A stretch of 64,000 nucleotides of DNA, from contig CM059194.1 of the NCBI GenBank assembly GCA_030323885.1, positions 30,235,367 through 30,299,366 of the forward strand. The letters run 5' to 3'. Made by a program: the position numbers and the translations under genes. Origin of the DNA: Branchipolynoe longqiensis. Its lineage: Eukaryota; Annelida; Polychaeta; Phyllodocida; Polynoidae. Every line of letters begins with the position of its first letter. Positions within the stretch are counted from its first letter, which is position 1. The notes under the pieces were generated by a model. It was not told the origin of the DNA. It saw only the letters and a list, made by a program, of their open reading frames with translations, and did no database searches. Shown here piece after piece: positions 34,438-46,909 of the stretch.

Positions 34438-35002
34438 GTCAAAGTTTTCCAATTGCCTGGGTGACCATATGGCCATATCTAAAGACTGTCCTCTCTGGAA
34501 AAAAGTAAAGCTAATTCAGCAGATCAAAACTGAGAAGCGGCTAAGCTACCCAGAAGCTCGAAGGCTGGCTGAGGTGAATACGCCCTCACAAATCACCAAG
34601 AGCTATGCTGTGGCAGCCAAAGCCTCCAACAGGACAATTGAATGCCAGACTGAACTGACGTGGTTGACTGGAGGGAAGCCCACTGCCTTCACCCCAGTCC
34701 CAAATCCGACGCCGGTTTCGATCAAAAGTAATAATAGTAATAATAGTATTGCGGTGCAGACGCTGGCCGAGCCGGCGATGCCCAAAAAGAAGAAGAACAA
34801 TTTGTCGGACCGAGTTCTGAAGGGATCTTTGACCCCTATGGACAAAACGTCCAGGGGGTCATCGATCTCCAAAAACTTAACATCAAATAGATATCGGGCG
34901 CTGGCTGATATTGAGATGCCTGAGACTGTGGAAACCTGCAGTCGAAGTCTCTCCCTCAAACCAAAGGCGAGGGGGAGAACACCTGTCACTGCTCCAAAAT
35001 AA
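34438..35002 (+). pseudogene. LINE ORF1 (gag-like) C-terminal part
   Basis: Homology starts near SNCLGDHMAISKDC, a zinc-knuckle remnant (C-x3-H-x6-C here) with the first Cys lost (Phe at that place). It continues through PLWKKVKLIQQIKTEKRLSY and PEARRLAEV, the hallmark of I/Nimb gag proteins. The rest is a Ser/Lys-rich tail ending at the stop 35000-35002. The upstream two-thirds of ORF1 is missing. The product would bind LINE RNA in the ribonucleoprotein. Upstream codons in the open frame (from 34394) are probably host sequence. Confidence 0.85.
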
Positions 35003-35004
35003 CA

Positions 35005-35700
35005 GTGACAGGTGCATCTCTTATTCAATGGAACTGCCGAGGTTTTAGGAGCAACATCAAAGAGTTGTCTCTTCTTTGTTGCAACCTCAATCCACTTGCT
35101 GTTTGCCTACAAGAAACTTATATAAAAGCTTCTGAGAGTTGTAGTCTTAAAGGCTACACCATTCATAACAAGCATGCACCAGATAGAGACCGAGCCGCTG
35201 GCGGCTCCTCCATCTTGGTCAGATGTGATGTAGTGTGTACCCCAGTGGCGCTAGACACAACACTACAGGCTGTAGCTGTTCGTCTGATGCTGCATAAGAC
35301 TGTAACTCTCTGTTCCATTTACATTCCTCCGAGCTCCGTTCTCACTTTACAAGAACTGGACGCCCTTGTGGACCAGTTACCGTCCCCATATTTACTTATG
35401 GGTGACTTTAACGGCCACAACCCATTATGGGCGGGGGGTGGGGCAATAGGAATGCTAAAGGCAAGAGAATTGAGGACCTTGTGGCCGCTCATGCTCTGTG
35501 TGTATTGAGCGATGGTTCATACACATATTTGCATCCCGCCTATGGAACATATTCCGCCATCGATCTTAGCATTGTAGAACCAGAACTGGCGCTGGACTTT
35601 TCGTGGAGGGTCTGGGATGACCTCTGCGGGAGCGACCACTTCCCAATTATTCTTAATTGCGGAGGGGCATCTCCCGTAGAGGGAGAGAGGAGCTGGCGGC
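35005..35700 (+). pseudogene. LINE ORF2 endonuclease domain (frameshifted)
   Basis: An AP-like endonuclease that would nick the target. Visible motifs are IQWNCRGF, CLQETYI, GGSSILVR, LMGDFNGHNPLW and, in a second frame, YSAIDLSIVEP and LCGSDHFPIIL. These supply the usual N, E, D/N, D and SDH catalytic positions. The frame changes within the G-rich stretch at about 35430-35445: the first frame ends at 35508 and the second runs from 35427. The domain begins 2 bases after the ORF1 stop, a close spacing typical of two-ORF LINEs. Confidence 0.88.
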
Positions 35701-37300
35701 TTTGTACAGCTGACTGGGCCACCTTCCAGACCCTATGTCGTGAGGAGTTCACTCCAGACATCAGTGACATCGATGCCTTCACTGAGATACTGAGAGGGAT
35801 GGCGGAGAAAACTGTTCCGAAGACCTCGGCAACTCCCAAGCGTTTGACGCCTCCATGGTTAGATGATGGCTGTAGGAGGGCTATTAAGGAACGAAAGAAA
35901 GCTCAGCGTAAATTCCACAGGAGACCGACTGCTGAAAATCTGGCGCTCTTTAGAATTCTGCGCGCTCGCGCTCGCAGAACAATCAAAGAAGCGCGGAGGC
36001 AGTGTTGGAGACAATTTGTTTCTAGCATCACCATGCACACACCATTGGACAAAGCATGGACAATGATCAGGAGAATCAAACGAAGGGGAGGTGATTCTTC
36101 TGTAGTCCAGTACTTGAAACACAACGGCACCATTCTCACATCACTCGACGAAATAAGTGAAGAATTGGCTCGCACCTTTGCTGGAAACTCGTCTTTGGCA
36201 AACTGCCTCCCGGGCTTTCGGGTGGTCAAGGAACGCCAAGAGCAAAAGCTCTTGGACTTTTCTTCCGATGGCGAGGAGCACTACAACTCCCCATTCAGTA
36301 TGGGTGAGTTGAGGTGTTCTTTGGAAAGCTCGCATGACACAGCAGTTGTACCTGATGGAATTCATTATCAATTTTTGAAACATCTCCCTGAACATGCACT
36401 GAGACTGTTGCTTCAACTTTTCAACAACATCTGGGAGTCGGATGTCGTCCCCCCCTCTTGGCGGGAGGCGACAGTAATACCGATTCCCAAACCTGGTAAA
36501 GACCAGAGTGAAGCCCACAACTATCATCCCATAGCCCTTACAAGCTGCATCTGTAAAACCATGGAGCCCATGGTAAACAACCGCCTCGTCTGGCTACTGG
36601 AGTCAGGACACCACCTGTCCAACCTTCAATGTGGCTTCAGACGGGGCCGCAGCACCCTCGACCATTTGGTGCGCATGGAGACCTTCATAAGAGATGCTTT
36701 CCTTAAGAAGGAGCACGTTGTGGCTGTCTTTTTCGACCTCGAAAAAGCCTATGACACAACGTAGCAGCAAGGCATCATGGAGGATCTTCATGCGATTGGC
36801 CTTCGTGGCCACTTGCCAATTTTCATCAGGAACTTTCTAGCCTTCAGGCATTTCCGCGTCCGTGTCAAGACTACCTATTCCCGCCTACACTCACAGGAAC
36901 TAGGAGTACCTCAAGGCAGCATACTGGCCGTGACCCTTTTCAGGGTCAAGGTCAATGGTATTGCTGCTGCTGTAAAGCGGGGGGGTCTCCTGTAGTCTTT
37001 TCGTGGACGACTTTGCTTTATATTACAGCGGTGCTAACATGAATGTCATAGAGAGACAGCTACAACCGAGCATAAATGGGATCCATCGATGGTCAGTTCT
37101 GAACGGTTTCAAATTTTCCAAGACCAAAACAGTCTGCATGCACTTCTGCCTGCTGTGTAGAATGCATGTGGAACTGGAGCTGACCCTGGATGGGGATCCC
37201 ATTAAAGTCGTTGAGAAAACCAAATTTCTGGGCCTCATTCTTGACGCAAAACTGTCTTTTGTGCCACATATAAAGTACCTGAAAACAAGATGCCTGAAAG
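35701..37300 (+). pseudogene. LINE ORF2 reverse transcriptase (stop and frameshift)
   Basis: The RT domain has the motifs ATVIPIPKPGKD, NYHPIALTSCICK (Arg to His in the usual YRPIALTS), QCGFRRGRSTLDHL, VAVFFDLEKAYDTT (first catalytic Asp) and LGVPQGSILAVTLF. After a frame change at the G run near 36979-36985 it has FVDDFALYYSG (the xADD/VDD active site). TAG at 36762-36764 replaces the codon after AYDTT, normally Trp. Up to that point the frame is that of 35427; from about 37003 it is a different frame. Confidence 0.92.
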
Positions 37301-38580
37301 TGCTGGATATTCTGAGGGTGCTGTCCAGCTCAGAGTGGGGAGTGGACAGAGATGTTCTGCTCTCCGTGTACAGAACCTTGGTTCGTTCACGAGTGGATTA
37401 CGGCAGCATAGTATACGGTTCCGCAAGGAAATCATATATTGGGCTGCTAGACACAATCCACCACCAGGGACTGTGCCTGGCCCTTGGGGCCTTCCGCACC
37501 TCACCAATTCAGAGCCTTTATGTCGAAGCCAATGAACCATCACTTAACAACAGGAGAATCAAACTGGCCATGCAATATGTAATCAACATAAAAACTAATG
37601 CATTGAATCCTGCACACAATTGTCTATTCGAGCAACATGACGAATCCAGGTATGAAGCCAGGCCAAATTACATCCGGCCACTGAGGCTCCGAATGAAACC
37701 TCATTTGGAGGCCTTGGGCGTGGATTTGGACGTGTTGGAGGATGCAGAAGTCCCAGAACATCCCCCGTGGTCATTGAGAAAGCCATCGGTTATCCTCCGA
37801 CTCACGGAACTGAGGAAGTCTGGGACACATCCACTCGAGTACCAAGGACTACATGCAGAGATTCAAAACCAGTTTGCAGACCACCTCTCCATATACACTG
37901 ATGGTTCGAAAGACCAAAGCCGGGCAGCTGCTGCGGCAGCCTGCCGACGGGAAAAATTTGGTGTACGTTTGCCCGATCAGAGCTCGATTTTCACTGCAGA
38001 AGCCCAAGCACTCCTTCTCGCTTTGGAGTGTATCGAGGTATCCAACCACACTAACTATGTTATATACAGTGATTCGTTCTCTTGCCTCCTGGTTGTTGCT
38101 GGACTGAAAACGAATCACCCTATTCTAGCAACGGTCATTTATAAAATGAACCAACTGACAATGGATGCGTATGATATCCACCTCTGCTGGGTGCCTGGCC
38201 ATGCCGGCATACAAGGAAATGAACAAGTTGATCGTGCTGCGAAGAAGGCCCTGAACTGTGATCTTGAACCGTGTCTGATCCCTCACTCTGATCTGAAACC
38301 ACTAATAGCCACCCACATAAAATCCAAATGGCAACATGAGTGGATGAAAACATTAATAAACTTAAAGAAATTGAACCATCTGTGGGAAAGCCACCAAAGC
38401 CACCACAGACTCATGTGGGAGGTCGGCGGGACCAAGTGGTCCTTAGCCGCTGCCGTATTGGCCACTCGTGGCTTACACATGCTTTTCTGCTCAAGGGGGA
38501 ACCTCCCCCTGAATGTATTGGGTGTCAGTCCCCTCTGACACTCAAACACATTTGACTAAGTTGCGTTGATTTTTTGGCCC
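37301..38580 (+). pseudogene. LINE ORF2 connection, RNase H and Cys-His end
   Basis: The RNase H domain spans about 37885-38255 with its acidic residues in IYTDGSKDQS, FTAEAQALLLALE, YVIYSDSFSC and HAGIQGNEQVDRAAK. A frameshift near 38345-38400 moves the C-terminal region to another frame, where RRDQVVLSRCRIGHSWLTH and GEPPPECIGCQSPLTLKHI are seen, the typical CCHC-like end of I/Nimb elements. A TGA at 38553-38555 interrupts it just before LSCVDFLAL. The sequence then merges with the minisatellite. Confidence 0.9.
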
Positions 38581-41500
38581 TGCTCACTGAACTACTCACT
38601 GAGCTGCTCACTTAACTGCTCACTTAACTGCTCATTGAGCTGCTCACTGAACTGTTCACTGAGCTGCTCACCGAGTTACCCATTTAACTGCTCACTTAAC
38701 GGCCCACTTAGCTGCTCACCTCTCACTGAGATGTTCAGTTAACTGCTCACTGACCTGCTCACTGAGCTACGGAGATATTCAGTTAACTGCTCACTGAGCT
38801 GCTCACTGAGTTACTCATTTAAGTGCTCACTTAACTACTCACTTAAATGCTCACTTCTCACTGAGCTGTTCACTTAACTGTTCATTGAGCTACTCACTGA
38901 GCTGCTCACTTAAGTGTTCACTGAAGTACTCACTTAACTGCTCACTGAGCTGCTCATTGAACTGTTCACTGAGCTGCTCACTGAGTTACTCACTTAACTG
39001 CTCACTTCTCACTGAGGTGTTCACTTAACTGCTCACGGAGCTACTCACAGAGTTGCTCACTGACATGCTCACTGAGCTGCTCACGGAGATATGCACTTAA
39101 GTGCTCACTTAGCTGCTCACTGAACTGCTCACTGAGTTGCTCACTTAACTGCTCACTTAAATGCTCACTGAGCTGAACAGCTCAGTGAGAAGTGAGCATT
39201 TAAGTGAGCAATTAAGTGAGCAGTTAAATGAGTAACTCAGTGAGCACCTCAGTCAGCAGTTCAGTGAGCAGCTAAGTGAACAGTTAAATGAGCAGTTAAG
39301 TGAGCAGCTCAGAGAGTAGTTCAGTAAGCAGTTAAATGAACAGCTCGGTGAGAAGATCAGTGAGCAGATAAGTTGGGCAGTTAAGTGAGTAGCTCAGTGA
39401 GTAGCTAAGTGAGCAGTTAAGTGAACAGCTCAGTGAGAAGTGAGCATTTAAGTGAGCAATTAAGTGAGCAGTTAAATGTTTAACTCAGTGAGCAGCTCAG
39501 TGACCAGTTCAGTGAGCAGCTCATTGAGCAGATCAGTGAGCAGTTAAGTGAGCAGATAAATGAGCATTTAAGTGAGCAGCTCAGTGAGTAGTTCAGTGAG
39601 CAGTTAAGTGAACAGCTCAGTAAGAAGCTCAGTTTGCAGTTAAGTGAGTAGTTCAGTGAGCAGTTAAGTGAGTAACTCAGTGAGCATCTCACTGAGCAAT
39701 TAAGTGAGCAGCTCTGTGAGCAGTTCAGTGAGCAGCTCAGTTTGCAGTTAAGTGAGTAGTTCAGTTAGCAATTAAATGAGTAACTCAGTGAGCATCTCAC
39801 TGAGCAATTAAGTGAGCAGCTCTGTGAGCAGTTCAGTGAGCAGCTTAGTGAGCAGTTAAGTGAGCAGCTCAGAGACCAGCTCAGTGAGTAGCTCAGTGAA
39901 CATTTAAGTGAACAGCTCAGTGAGAAGTTTTAAGTGAGGAGTTAAGTGAGCAGCTCAGTGAGCAGGTCAGTGAGCAGTTCAGTGAGCAGCTCAGAGAGCA
40001 GTTAACTGAGCAGTTAAGTGAATATCTCCGTGAGCAGCTCAGTGAGCAGGTCAGTGAGCAGTTAAGTGAACAACTCAGTGAGAAGTGAGCATTTAAGTGA
40101 GCAATTAAGTGAGCAGTGAAATGAGTAACTCAGTGAGCAGCTCAGTGAGGATATCAGTGAGCAGCTCATTGAGCAGCTCAGTGAGCACTTAAGTGAGCAG
40201 TTAAATGAGCAGTTAAGTGAGCAGCTCAGTGAGTAGTTCAATAAGCAGTTAAGTGAACAGCTCAGTGAGAAGCTCAGTGAGCAGTTAAGTTGGGCAGTTA
40301 AGTGAGCAGTTCAGTGAGCAGTTACGTGAACAGTTCAGTGAGAAGTGAGCATTTATGTGAGCAGTTAAGTGAGCAGTTAAATGAGCAGTTCAATGAGCAG
40401 CTCACTGAGTAGCTCACTGAACAGTTAAGTGAGCAGCTCAGTGAGAAGTGAGCATTTAAGTGAGCAGTTAAGTGAGCTGTTAAATGAGTAACTCAGAGAG
40501 AAGCTCAGTGAGAAGCTCAGTGAGCATTTAAGTGAGCAGTTAAGGGAGCAGTTCAGTGAGCAGCTCAGTGAGCAGTTAAGTGACCAGTTAAGTGAATATC
40601 TCCGTGAGCAGCTCAGTGAGCGGGGCAGTGAGCAGTTACGTGAGCAGCTCAGTCAGTAGTTCAGTGAGCAGTTAAGTTAACAGCTCAGTGAGAAGCTCAG
40701 TATGCAGTTAAGTGAGTAGTTCAGTGAGCAGTTAAGTGAGTAGCTCAGTGAGCAGCTCAGTGACCAGCTCAGTGAGAAGCTCAGTGAGGATTTAAGTGAG
40801 GATTTAAGTGAGCCGTTAAGTGATTATCTCCGTGGGTAACTCAGTGAGTAGCTCAGTGAGCAGTTAAGTGAACAGCTCAGTGAGAAGCTCAGTGAGCAAT
40901 TAAGTGAACAGCTCAGTGAGAAGTGACCATTTAAGTGAGCAGTTAAGTTAGGAGTTAAATGAGTAACTCAGTGAGCAGCTCACTGAGCAGTTAAGTGAGC
41001 AGCTCAGTGAGCAGCTCAGTGAGCAGCTTAGTGAGCAGTTAAGTGAGCAGTGAAGTGAGCAGTGAAGTGAGTAGCTCAGTGAACATTTAAGTGAACAGCT
41101 CAGTGAGAAGTGAGCATTTAAGTGAGCATGTAAGTGAGCACCTCAGTGAGCAGGTCAGTGAGCAGTTCAGTGAGCAGCTCAGAGAGTAGTTAAGTGAGCA
41201 GTTAAATGAATATCACCGTGAGCAGCTCAGTGAGCAGGTCAGTGAGCCGTTAAGTGAACAGCTCAGTGAGAAGTGAGCATTTAAGTGAGCAATTAAGTGA
41301 GCAGTTAAATTAGTAACTCAGGGAGCAGCTCAGTGAGCAGTTCAGTGAGCAGCTCATTGAGCAGCTCAGTGAGCAGTTAAGTGAGCAGTTAAATGAGCAG
41401 TTAAGTGAGCAGCTCAGTGAGTAGTTAGTAAGCAGTTAAGTGAACAGCTCAGTGAGAAGCTCAGTGAGCACTTACGTTGGGCAGTTAAGTGAGGAGCTCA

Positions 41501-44500
41501 GTGAGTAGCTCGGTGAGCAGTTAAGTGAACACTTCAGTGCGAAGTGAGCATTTATGTGAGCAGTTAAGTGAGCAGTTAAATGAGTAACTCAGTGAGCAGC
41601 TCAGTGAGCATTTAAGTGAGCATTTAAGTGAGCAGTTCAGTGAATATCCCCGTGCGCAGCTCAGTGAGCAGATCAGTGAGCAGTTAAGTGAGCAGCTCAG
41701 TCGGTAGTTCTGTAAGCAGGTAAGTGAATAGCTCAGTGAGAAGCTCAGTGAGCACTTAAGTGAACAGTTAAATGGGCAGTTAAGTGAGCAGCTCAGTGAG
41801 TAGTTCAGTGAGCAGTTAAGTGAACAGCTCAGTGAGAAGCTCAGTTTGCAGTTAAGTGAGTAGTTCAGTGAGCAGTTAAGTGAGTAGCTCCGTGAGCATA
41901 TCAGTGAGCAGCTCAGCGAGTAGCTCAGTAAGTTGTAAGTGAGCATTTATGTGAGCAGCTCAGTTAACAGCTCAGTGAGAAGCTCAGTGAGCATTTAAGT
42001 GAGCATGTAAGTGAGCCATTAAGTGAGTATCTCCGTGGGTAACTCAGTGAGTAGCTCAGTGAGCAGTTAAGTGAACAGCTCAGTGAGAAGTGACAATTTA
42101 AGTGAGCAGTTAAGTTAGCAGTTAATTGAGTAACTCAGTGAGCAGCTCACTGAGCAGTTAAGTGAGCAGCTCAGTGAGCAGTTCAGTGAGCAGCTTAGTG
42201 AGCAGTTAAGTGAGCAGTTAAGTGAGCAGCTCAGTGAGTAGTTCAGTAAGAAGTTAAATGAACAGCTCAGTGAGAAGCTCAGTGAGCAGTTAAGTGGGCA
42301 GTTAAGTGAGCAGCTCAGTGAGTAGCTCAGTGAGCAGTTAAGTGAACAGCTCAGTGAGAAGTGAGTGTTTAAGTGAGCAATTAAGTGAGCAGTTAAATGA
42401 GTAACTCAGTGAGCGGCTCAGTGAGCAGTTCAGTGAGCAGCTCATTGAGCAGATCAGTGAGCAGTTAAGTGAGCAGTTAAATGAGCATTTAAGTGAGCAG
42501 AAGCTCAGTGAGCAGTTAAGTTAGCAGCTCAGTGAGAAGTGACCATTTAAGTGAGTGAGCAGTTAAGTTAGCAGTTAAATGAGTAACTCAGTGAGCAGCT
42601 CACTGAGCACTTAAGTGCGCAGCTCAGTGAGCAGATCAGTGAGCAGCTTAGTGAGCAGTTAAGTGAGCAGTGAAGTGAGCAGTGAAGTGAGTAGCTCAGT
42701 GAACATTTAATTAAACTGCTCAGTGAGAAGTGAGCATTTAAGTGAGCATTTAAGTGAGCATTTAAGTGAGCAGGTCAGTGAGCAGTTCAGTGAGCAGCTC
42801 AGTGAGCAGCTCAGTGAGTAGGTAAGTGAGCAGTGAAGTGAGCAGTGAAGTGAGTAGCTCAGTGAACATTTAATTAAACTGCTCAGTGAGAAGTGAGCAT
42901 TTAAGTGAGCATTTAAGTGAGCATTTAAGTGAGCAGGTCAGTGAACAGTTCAGTGAGAAGCTCAGTGAGCAGTTAAGTGAGCAGTTAAGTGAGCAGCTCA
43001 GTGAGTAGCTCAGTGAGTAGCTCAGTAAACACTTAAGTGAACAGCTCAGTGAGAAGTGAGCAGTTAAGTGAGCAGTTAAATGAGCAGTTAAATGAGCAGT
43101 TCAGTGAGCACCTCACTGAAAAGGTAAGTGAGCAACTCGGTGAGAAGTGAGCATTTAAGTGAGCATTTAAGTGAGCAGTTAAATGAGGAACTCAGTTAGC
43201 AGCTCGGTGAGCATTTATGTGAGCAGTTAAGTGAGCAGCTCAGTGAGCACTTCTGTGAGCAGCTCAGTGAGCAGTTAAGTGAGCAGTTAAGGGAATATCT
43301 CCGTGGGCAGCTCAGTGAGCAGGTCAGTGAGCATTTACTGAATAGCTCAGTGAGAAGTGAGCAGCTAAGTGAGCAGCTAATTGAGCAGTTAAATGAGTAA
43401 CTCAGTGAGCAGCTCAGTGAGCAGTTCAGTGAGCAGCTCAGTGAGCAGCTCAGTGAGCAGTTAAGTGAGCAGCTCAGTGAGCAGCTCAGTGAGTAGCTCA
43501 GTGAACAGTTAAGTGAACAGCTCAGTGAGAAGTGAGCAATTAAGTGAGCAATTAAGTGAGCAGTTAAATGAGTAACTCAGTGAGCAGATCAGTGAGTAGT
43601 TCAGTGAGCAGCTCAGTGAGCAGTTAAGTGAGCAGTTAAGTGAGCAGTTAAGTGAACAGCTCAGTGACCAGCTCAGTGACCAGCTCAGTGAGTAGCTCAG
43701 TGAACAGTTAAGTGAACAGCACAGTGAGAACTGAGCAGTTAGGTGAACAGCTCAGTGAGAAGCTCAGTGAGCAGTTAAGTGAGCAGTTAAGTGAATATCT
43801 CAGTGAGCAGCTCAGTGAGCAGGTCAGTGAGCAGTTAAGTGACCAGCTCAGTGCGAAGCTCAGTGAGCAGTTAACTGAGCAGTTACGTGAGCAGTTAATT
43901 GAGCCGTTAAATGAGTAACTCAGTGAACAGCTCAGTGAGCAGTTCAGTGAGGAGTTAAGTGAGCAGCTCAGTGAGTAGTTCAGTGAGCAGTTAAGTGAAC
44001 AGCTCAGTGAGAAGCTCAGTGAGCAGTTCAGTGGGTAGTTCAGTGAGCAGTTAAGTGAGCAGCTCAGTGAGTAGCTCAGTGAACAGTTAAGTGAACAGGT
44101 CAGTGAGAAATGAGCATTTAAGTGAGCATTTAAGTGAGCAGTTAAATGAGTAACTCAGTGAGCAGCTCACTGAGCAGTTAAGTGAGAAGCTCAGTGAGCA
44201 GTTCAGTGAGCAGCTTAGTGAGCAGTTAAGTGAGCAGTGAAGTGAGCAGTGAAGTGAGTAGCTCAGTGAGCATTCAAGTGAACAGCTCAGTGAGAAGTGG
44301 GCATTTAAGTGAGCAGCTAAGTGAGCAACTCAGTGAGGAGGTCAGTGAGCAGTTTAGTGAGCAGCTCAGAGAGCAGTTAAGTGAGCAGTTAAGTGAACAG
44401 CTCAGTACCCAGCTCAGTGAGTTGCTCAGTGAAAGGTTAAGTGAACAGCTCAGTGAGAACTGAGCAGTTAAGTGAGCAGTTAAATGAGCAGCTCAATGAG

Positions 44501-44990
44501 CACCTCAGTGAGCAGCTCAGTGAACAGTTAAGTGAGCAGCTCAGTGAGAAGTGAGCAGTTAAGTGAGCAGTAAAGTGAGCAGTTAAATGAGTAACTCAGT
44601 GAGCAGCTCAGTGAGCATTTATGTGAGCATTTAAGTCAGCAGCTCAGTGAGCAGTTCAGTGAGCAGCTCAGTGAGCAGTTAAGTGAGCAGTTAAGTGAGC
44701 AGCTCAGTGAGTAGTTCAGTAAGCAGTTAAGTGAACAGTTAAGTGAACAGCTCAGTGAGTAGCTCACTGAGCAGTTAAGTGAGCAGTTAGGTGATCAGCT
44801 CAGTGAGCAGCTCAGTGAGCAGTAAAGTGAGTACTTCAGTGAGCAGTTAAGTGAGCAGCTCAGTGAGTAGCTCAATGAACAGTTAAGTGAACAGCTCAGT
44901 GAGAAGTGAGCATTTAAGTGAGCAGTTAAGTGAGCAGTTAAATGATTAACTCAGTGTGCAGCTCAGTGAACAGTTCAGTGAGCAGGTCAG
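38580..44990. repeat. 6.4 kb foldback array of 12-bp units
   Basis: From about 38580 to 39174 the unit is gctcacttaact / gctcactgagct. From about 39175 to 44990 it is the reverse complement (agttaagtgagc / agctcagtgagc). The switch is at gctgaacagctcagtgagaa near 39170. In the long arm, marker units such as cagctcagtgagaagtgagc break the 12-bp phase repeatedly (about 39427, 40070, 40440, 41100 and 41265), which shows higher-order structure. Frames read LSEQ on plus and CSLN/CSLS on minus and are artefacts. Confidence 0.95.
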
Positions 44991-46412
44991 TGAGGGGGGT
45001 CGAGGGGGGTCGGAGGGGGGTCGGAGGGGGGTCGGAGGGGGGTCGGAGGTCAGGGGTCAGGGGTCAGGGGTCAACGTCTAGTGTGGCAGTCAGGGGTCAG
45101 GGGTCAGGGGTCAGGGGTCAGGGGTCAAGGGTCAAGGGTCAAGGGTCAAGGGTGGGGGGTCGGGGGGTCGGGGGGTCGGGGGGTCGAGGGGTCGAGGGGT
45201 CGAGGGGTCGAGGGGTCGAGGGGTCGAGGGGTCGAGGGGTCAGGGGTCAAGGGTCAAGGGTCAAGGGTCAAGGGTCAAGGGTCAAGGGTCGGGGGTCGGG
45301 GGGTCGGGGGGTCGGGGGGTGTCGGGGGGAGTCGGAGGGGGGTCGGAGGGGGTCGGAGAGGGGTCGGAGGGGGCTCGGAAGGGGCTCGGAGGGGGGTCGG
45401 AGGGGGGTCGAGGGGGGTCGGAGGGGGGTCGGAGGGGGGTCGGAGGGGGGTCGGAGGGGGTCGGACGGGGGTCGGATGGGGGTCGGAGGGGGGTCGGAGG
45501 GGGGTCGGAGGGAAGTCGGAGGGGTCGGAGGGGTGGGGGGTCGGGAGGGGGGTCGGATGGGGGTCAGGGGGGGGTCGGAGGGGGTCGGAAGGGGGGGTCG
45601 GAGGGGGGTCGGAGGGGGTTCGGAGGTCAGGGGGTCGGGGGTTCAGGGGTCTAGAGTCCTAGTGTGGGTCAGGGGTCAGGGGTCGAGGGGTCAGGGGTCG
45701 AGGGGTCAGGGGTCAGGGGTCAAGGGTCGGGTCAAGGGTCAAGGGGATCGGAGGGGGGGGGGGGGGGGGGGTCGGAGGGGGGTCGGAGGGGGGTCGGAGG
45801 GGGTCGGAGGGGGGTCGGAGGGGGGTCGGAGGGGGGTCGGAGGGGGGTCGGAGGGGGTCGGAGGGGGGTCGGAGGGGGTCGGAGGGGGGTCGGAGGGGGG
45901 TCGGAGGGGGTCGGAGGGGGGTCGGAGGGGGGTCGGAGGGGGGTCGGAGGGGGGTCGGAGGGGGTCGGAGGGGGGTCGGAGGGGGTCGGAGGGGGGTCGG
46001 AGGGGGGTCGGAGGGGGTCGGAGGGGGGTCGGAGGGGGGTCGGAGGGGGGTCGGAGGGGGGTCGGAGGGGGGTCGGATGGGGGTCGGAGGGGGGTCGGAG
46101 GGGGGTCGGAGGGGGGTCGGAGGGGGGTCGGAGGTCAGGGGTCAGGGGTCAGGGGTCAACGTCTAGTGTGGCAGTCAGGGGTCAGGGGTCAGGGGTCAGG
46201 GGTCAGGGGTCAGGGGTCGAGGGGTCGAGGGGTCAGGGGTCAGGGGTCAAGGGTCAAGGGTCAAGGGTCAAGGGTCGGGGGTTCGGGGGGTCGGGGGGTC
46301 GGGGGTTCGGGGGTTCGAGGGGTCGAGGGGTCGAGGGGTCGAGGGGTCGAGGGGTCGAGGGGTCGAGGGGTCAGGGGTCAGGGGTCAAGGGTCAAGGGTC
46401 AAGGGTCAAGGG
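44991..46412. repeat. G-rich higher-order minisatellite
   Basis: Units ggaggggggtc, ggggtcag, aagggtc and gaggggtc follow one another in blocks. The marker tcaacgtctagtgtggcagt occurs at 45071 and 46156 (1085 bp apart), with a variant ctagagtcctagtgtgggtc at about 45650, so the array is made of superunits. Runs of 4-6 G could form G-quadruplexes. It ends in the assembly gap. Open frames are G/R/V/S-only artefacts. Confidence 0.93.
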
Positions 46413-46909
46413 NNNNNNNNNNNNNNNNNNNNNNNNNNNNNNNNNNNNNNNNNNNNNNNNNNNNNNNNNNNNNNNNNNNNNNNNNNNNNNNNNNNNNNNN
46501 NNNNNNNNNNNNNNNNNNNNNNNNNNNNNNNNNNNNNNNNNNNNNNNNNNNNNNNNNNNNNNNNNNNNNNNNNNNNNNNNNNNNNNNNNNNNNNNNNNNN
46601 NNNNNNNNNNNNNNNNNNNNNNNNNNNNNNNNNNNNNNNNNNNNNNNNNNNNNNNNNNNNNNNNNNNNNNNNNNNNNNNNNNNNNNNNNNNNNNNNNNNN
46701 NNNNNNNNNNNNNNNNNNNNNNNNNNNNNNNNNNNNNNNNNNNNNNNNNNNNNNNNNNNNNNNNNNNNNNNNNNNNNNNNNNNNNNNNNNNNNNNNNNNN
46801 NNNNNNNNNNNNNNNNNNNNNNNNNNNNNNNNNNNNNNNNNNNNNNNNNNNNNNNNNNNNNNNNNNNNNNNNNNNNNNNNNNNNNNNNNNNNNNNNNNNN
46901 NNNNNNNNN
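46413..46909. other. Assembly gap, 497 N
   Basis: Unsequenced stretch inside or just after the G-rich array. The true length is unknown. Confidence 1.

Larger units (their letters stand above)
34438..38580 (+). mobile_element. 5'-truncated I/Nimb-like LINE with RNase H
   Basis: In order it carries the C-terminal part of a gag-like ORF1 with a zinc knuckle and then ORF2 with an AP-type endonuclease, reverse transcriptase and RNase H, followed by a degenerate Cys-His end. The RNase H domain together with the CPLWKK..I..IKTEKRLSYPEARRL motif of ORF1 places it in the I group (I/Nimb type). It is inactive. There is a frameshift in the endonuclease, a TAG in the RT, a frameshift just before the RT active site, a frameshift after RNase H and a TGA in the last finger. 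Its 3' end runs straight into the 12-bp array at about 38580, with no tail visible. Confidence 0.92.

Noticed and set aside
39480..44463. Frames reading LSEQ repeats (plus) or CSLN repeats (minus)
   Set aside because: They are translations of the 12-bp array, interrupted wherever the unit phase shifts; no start context or non-repeat domain.
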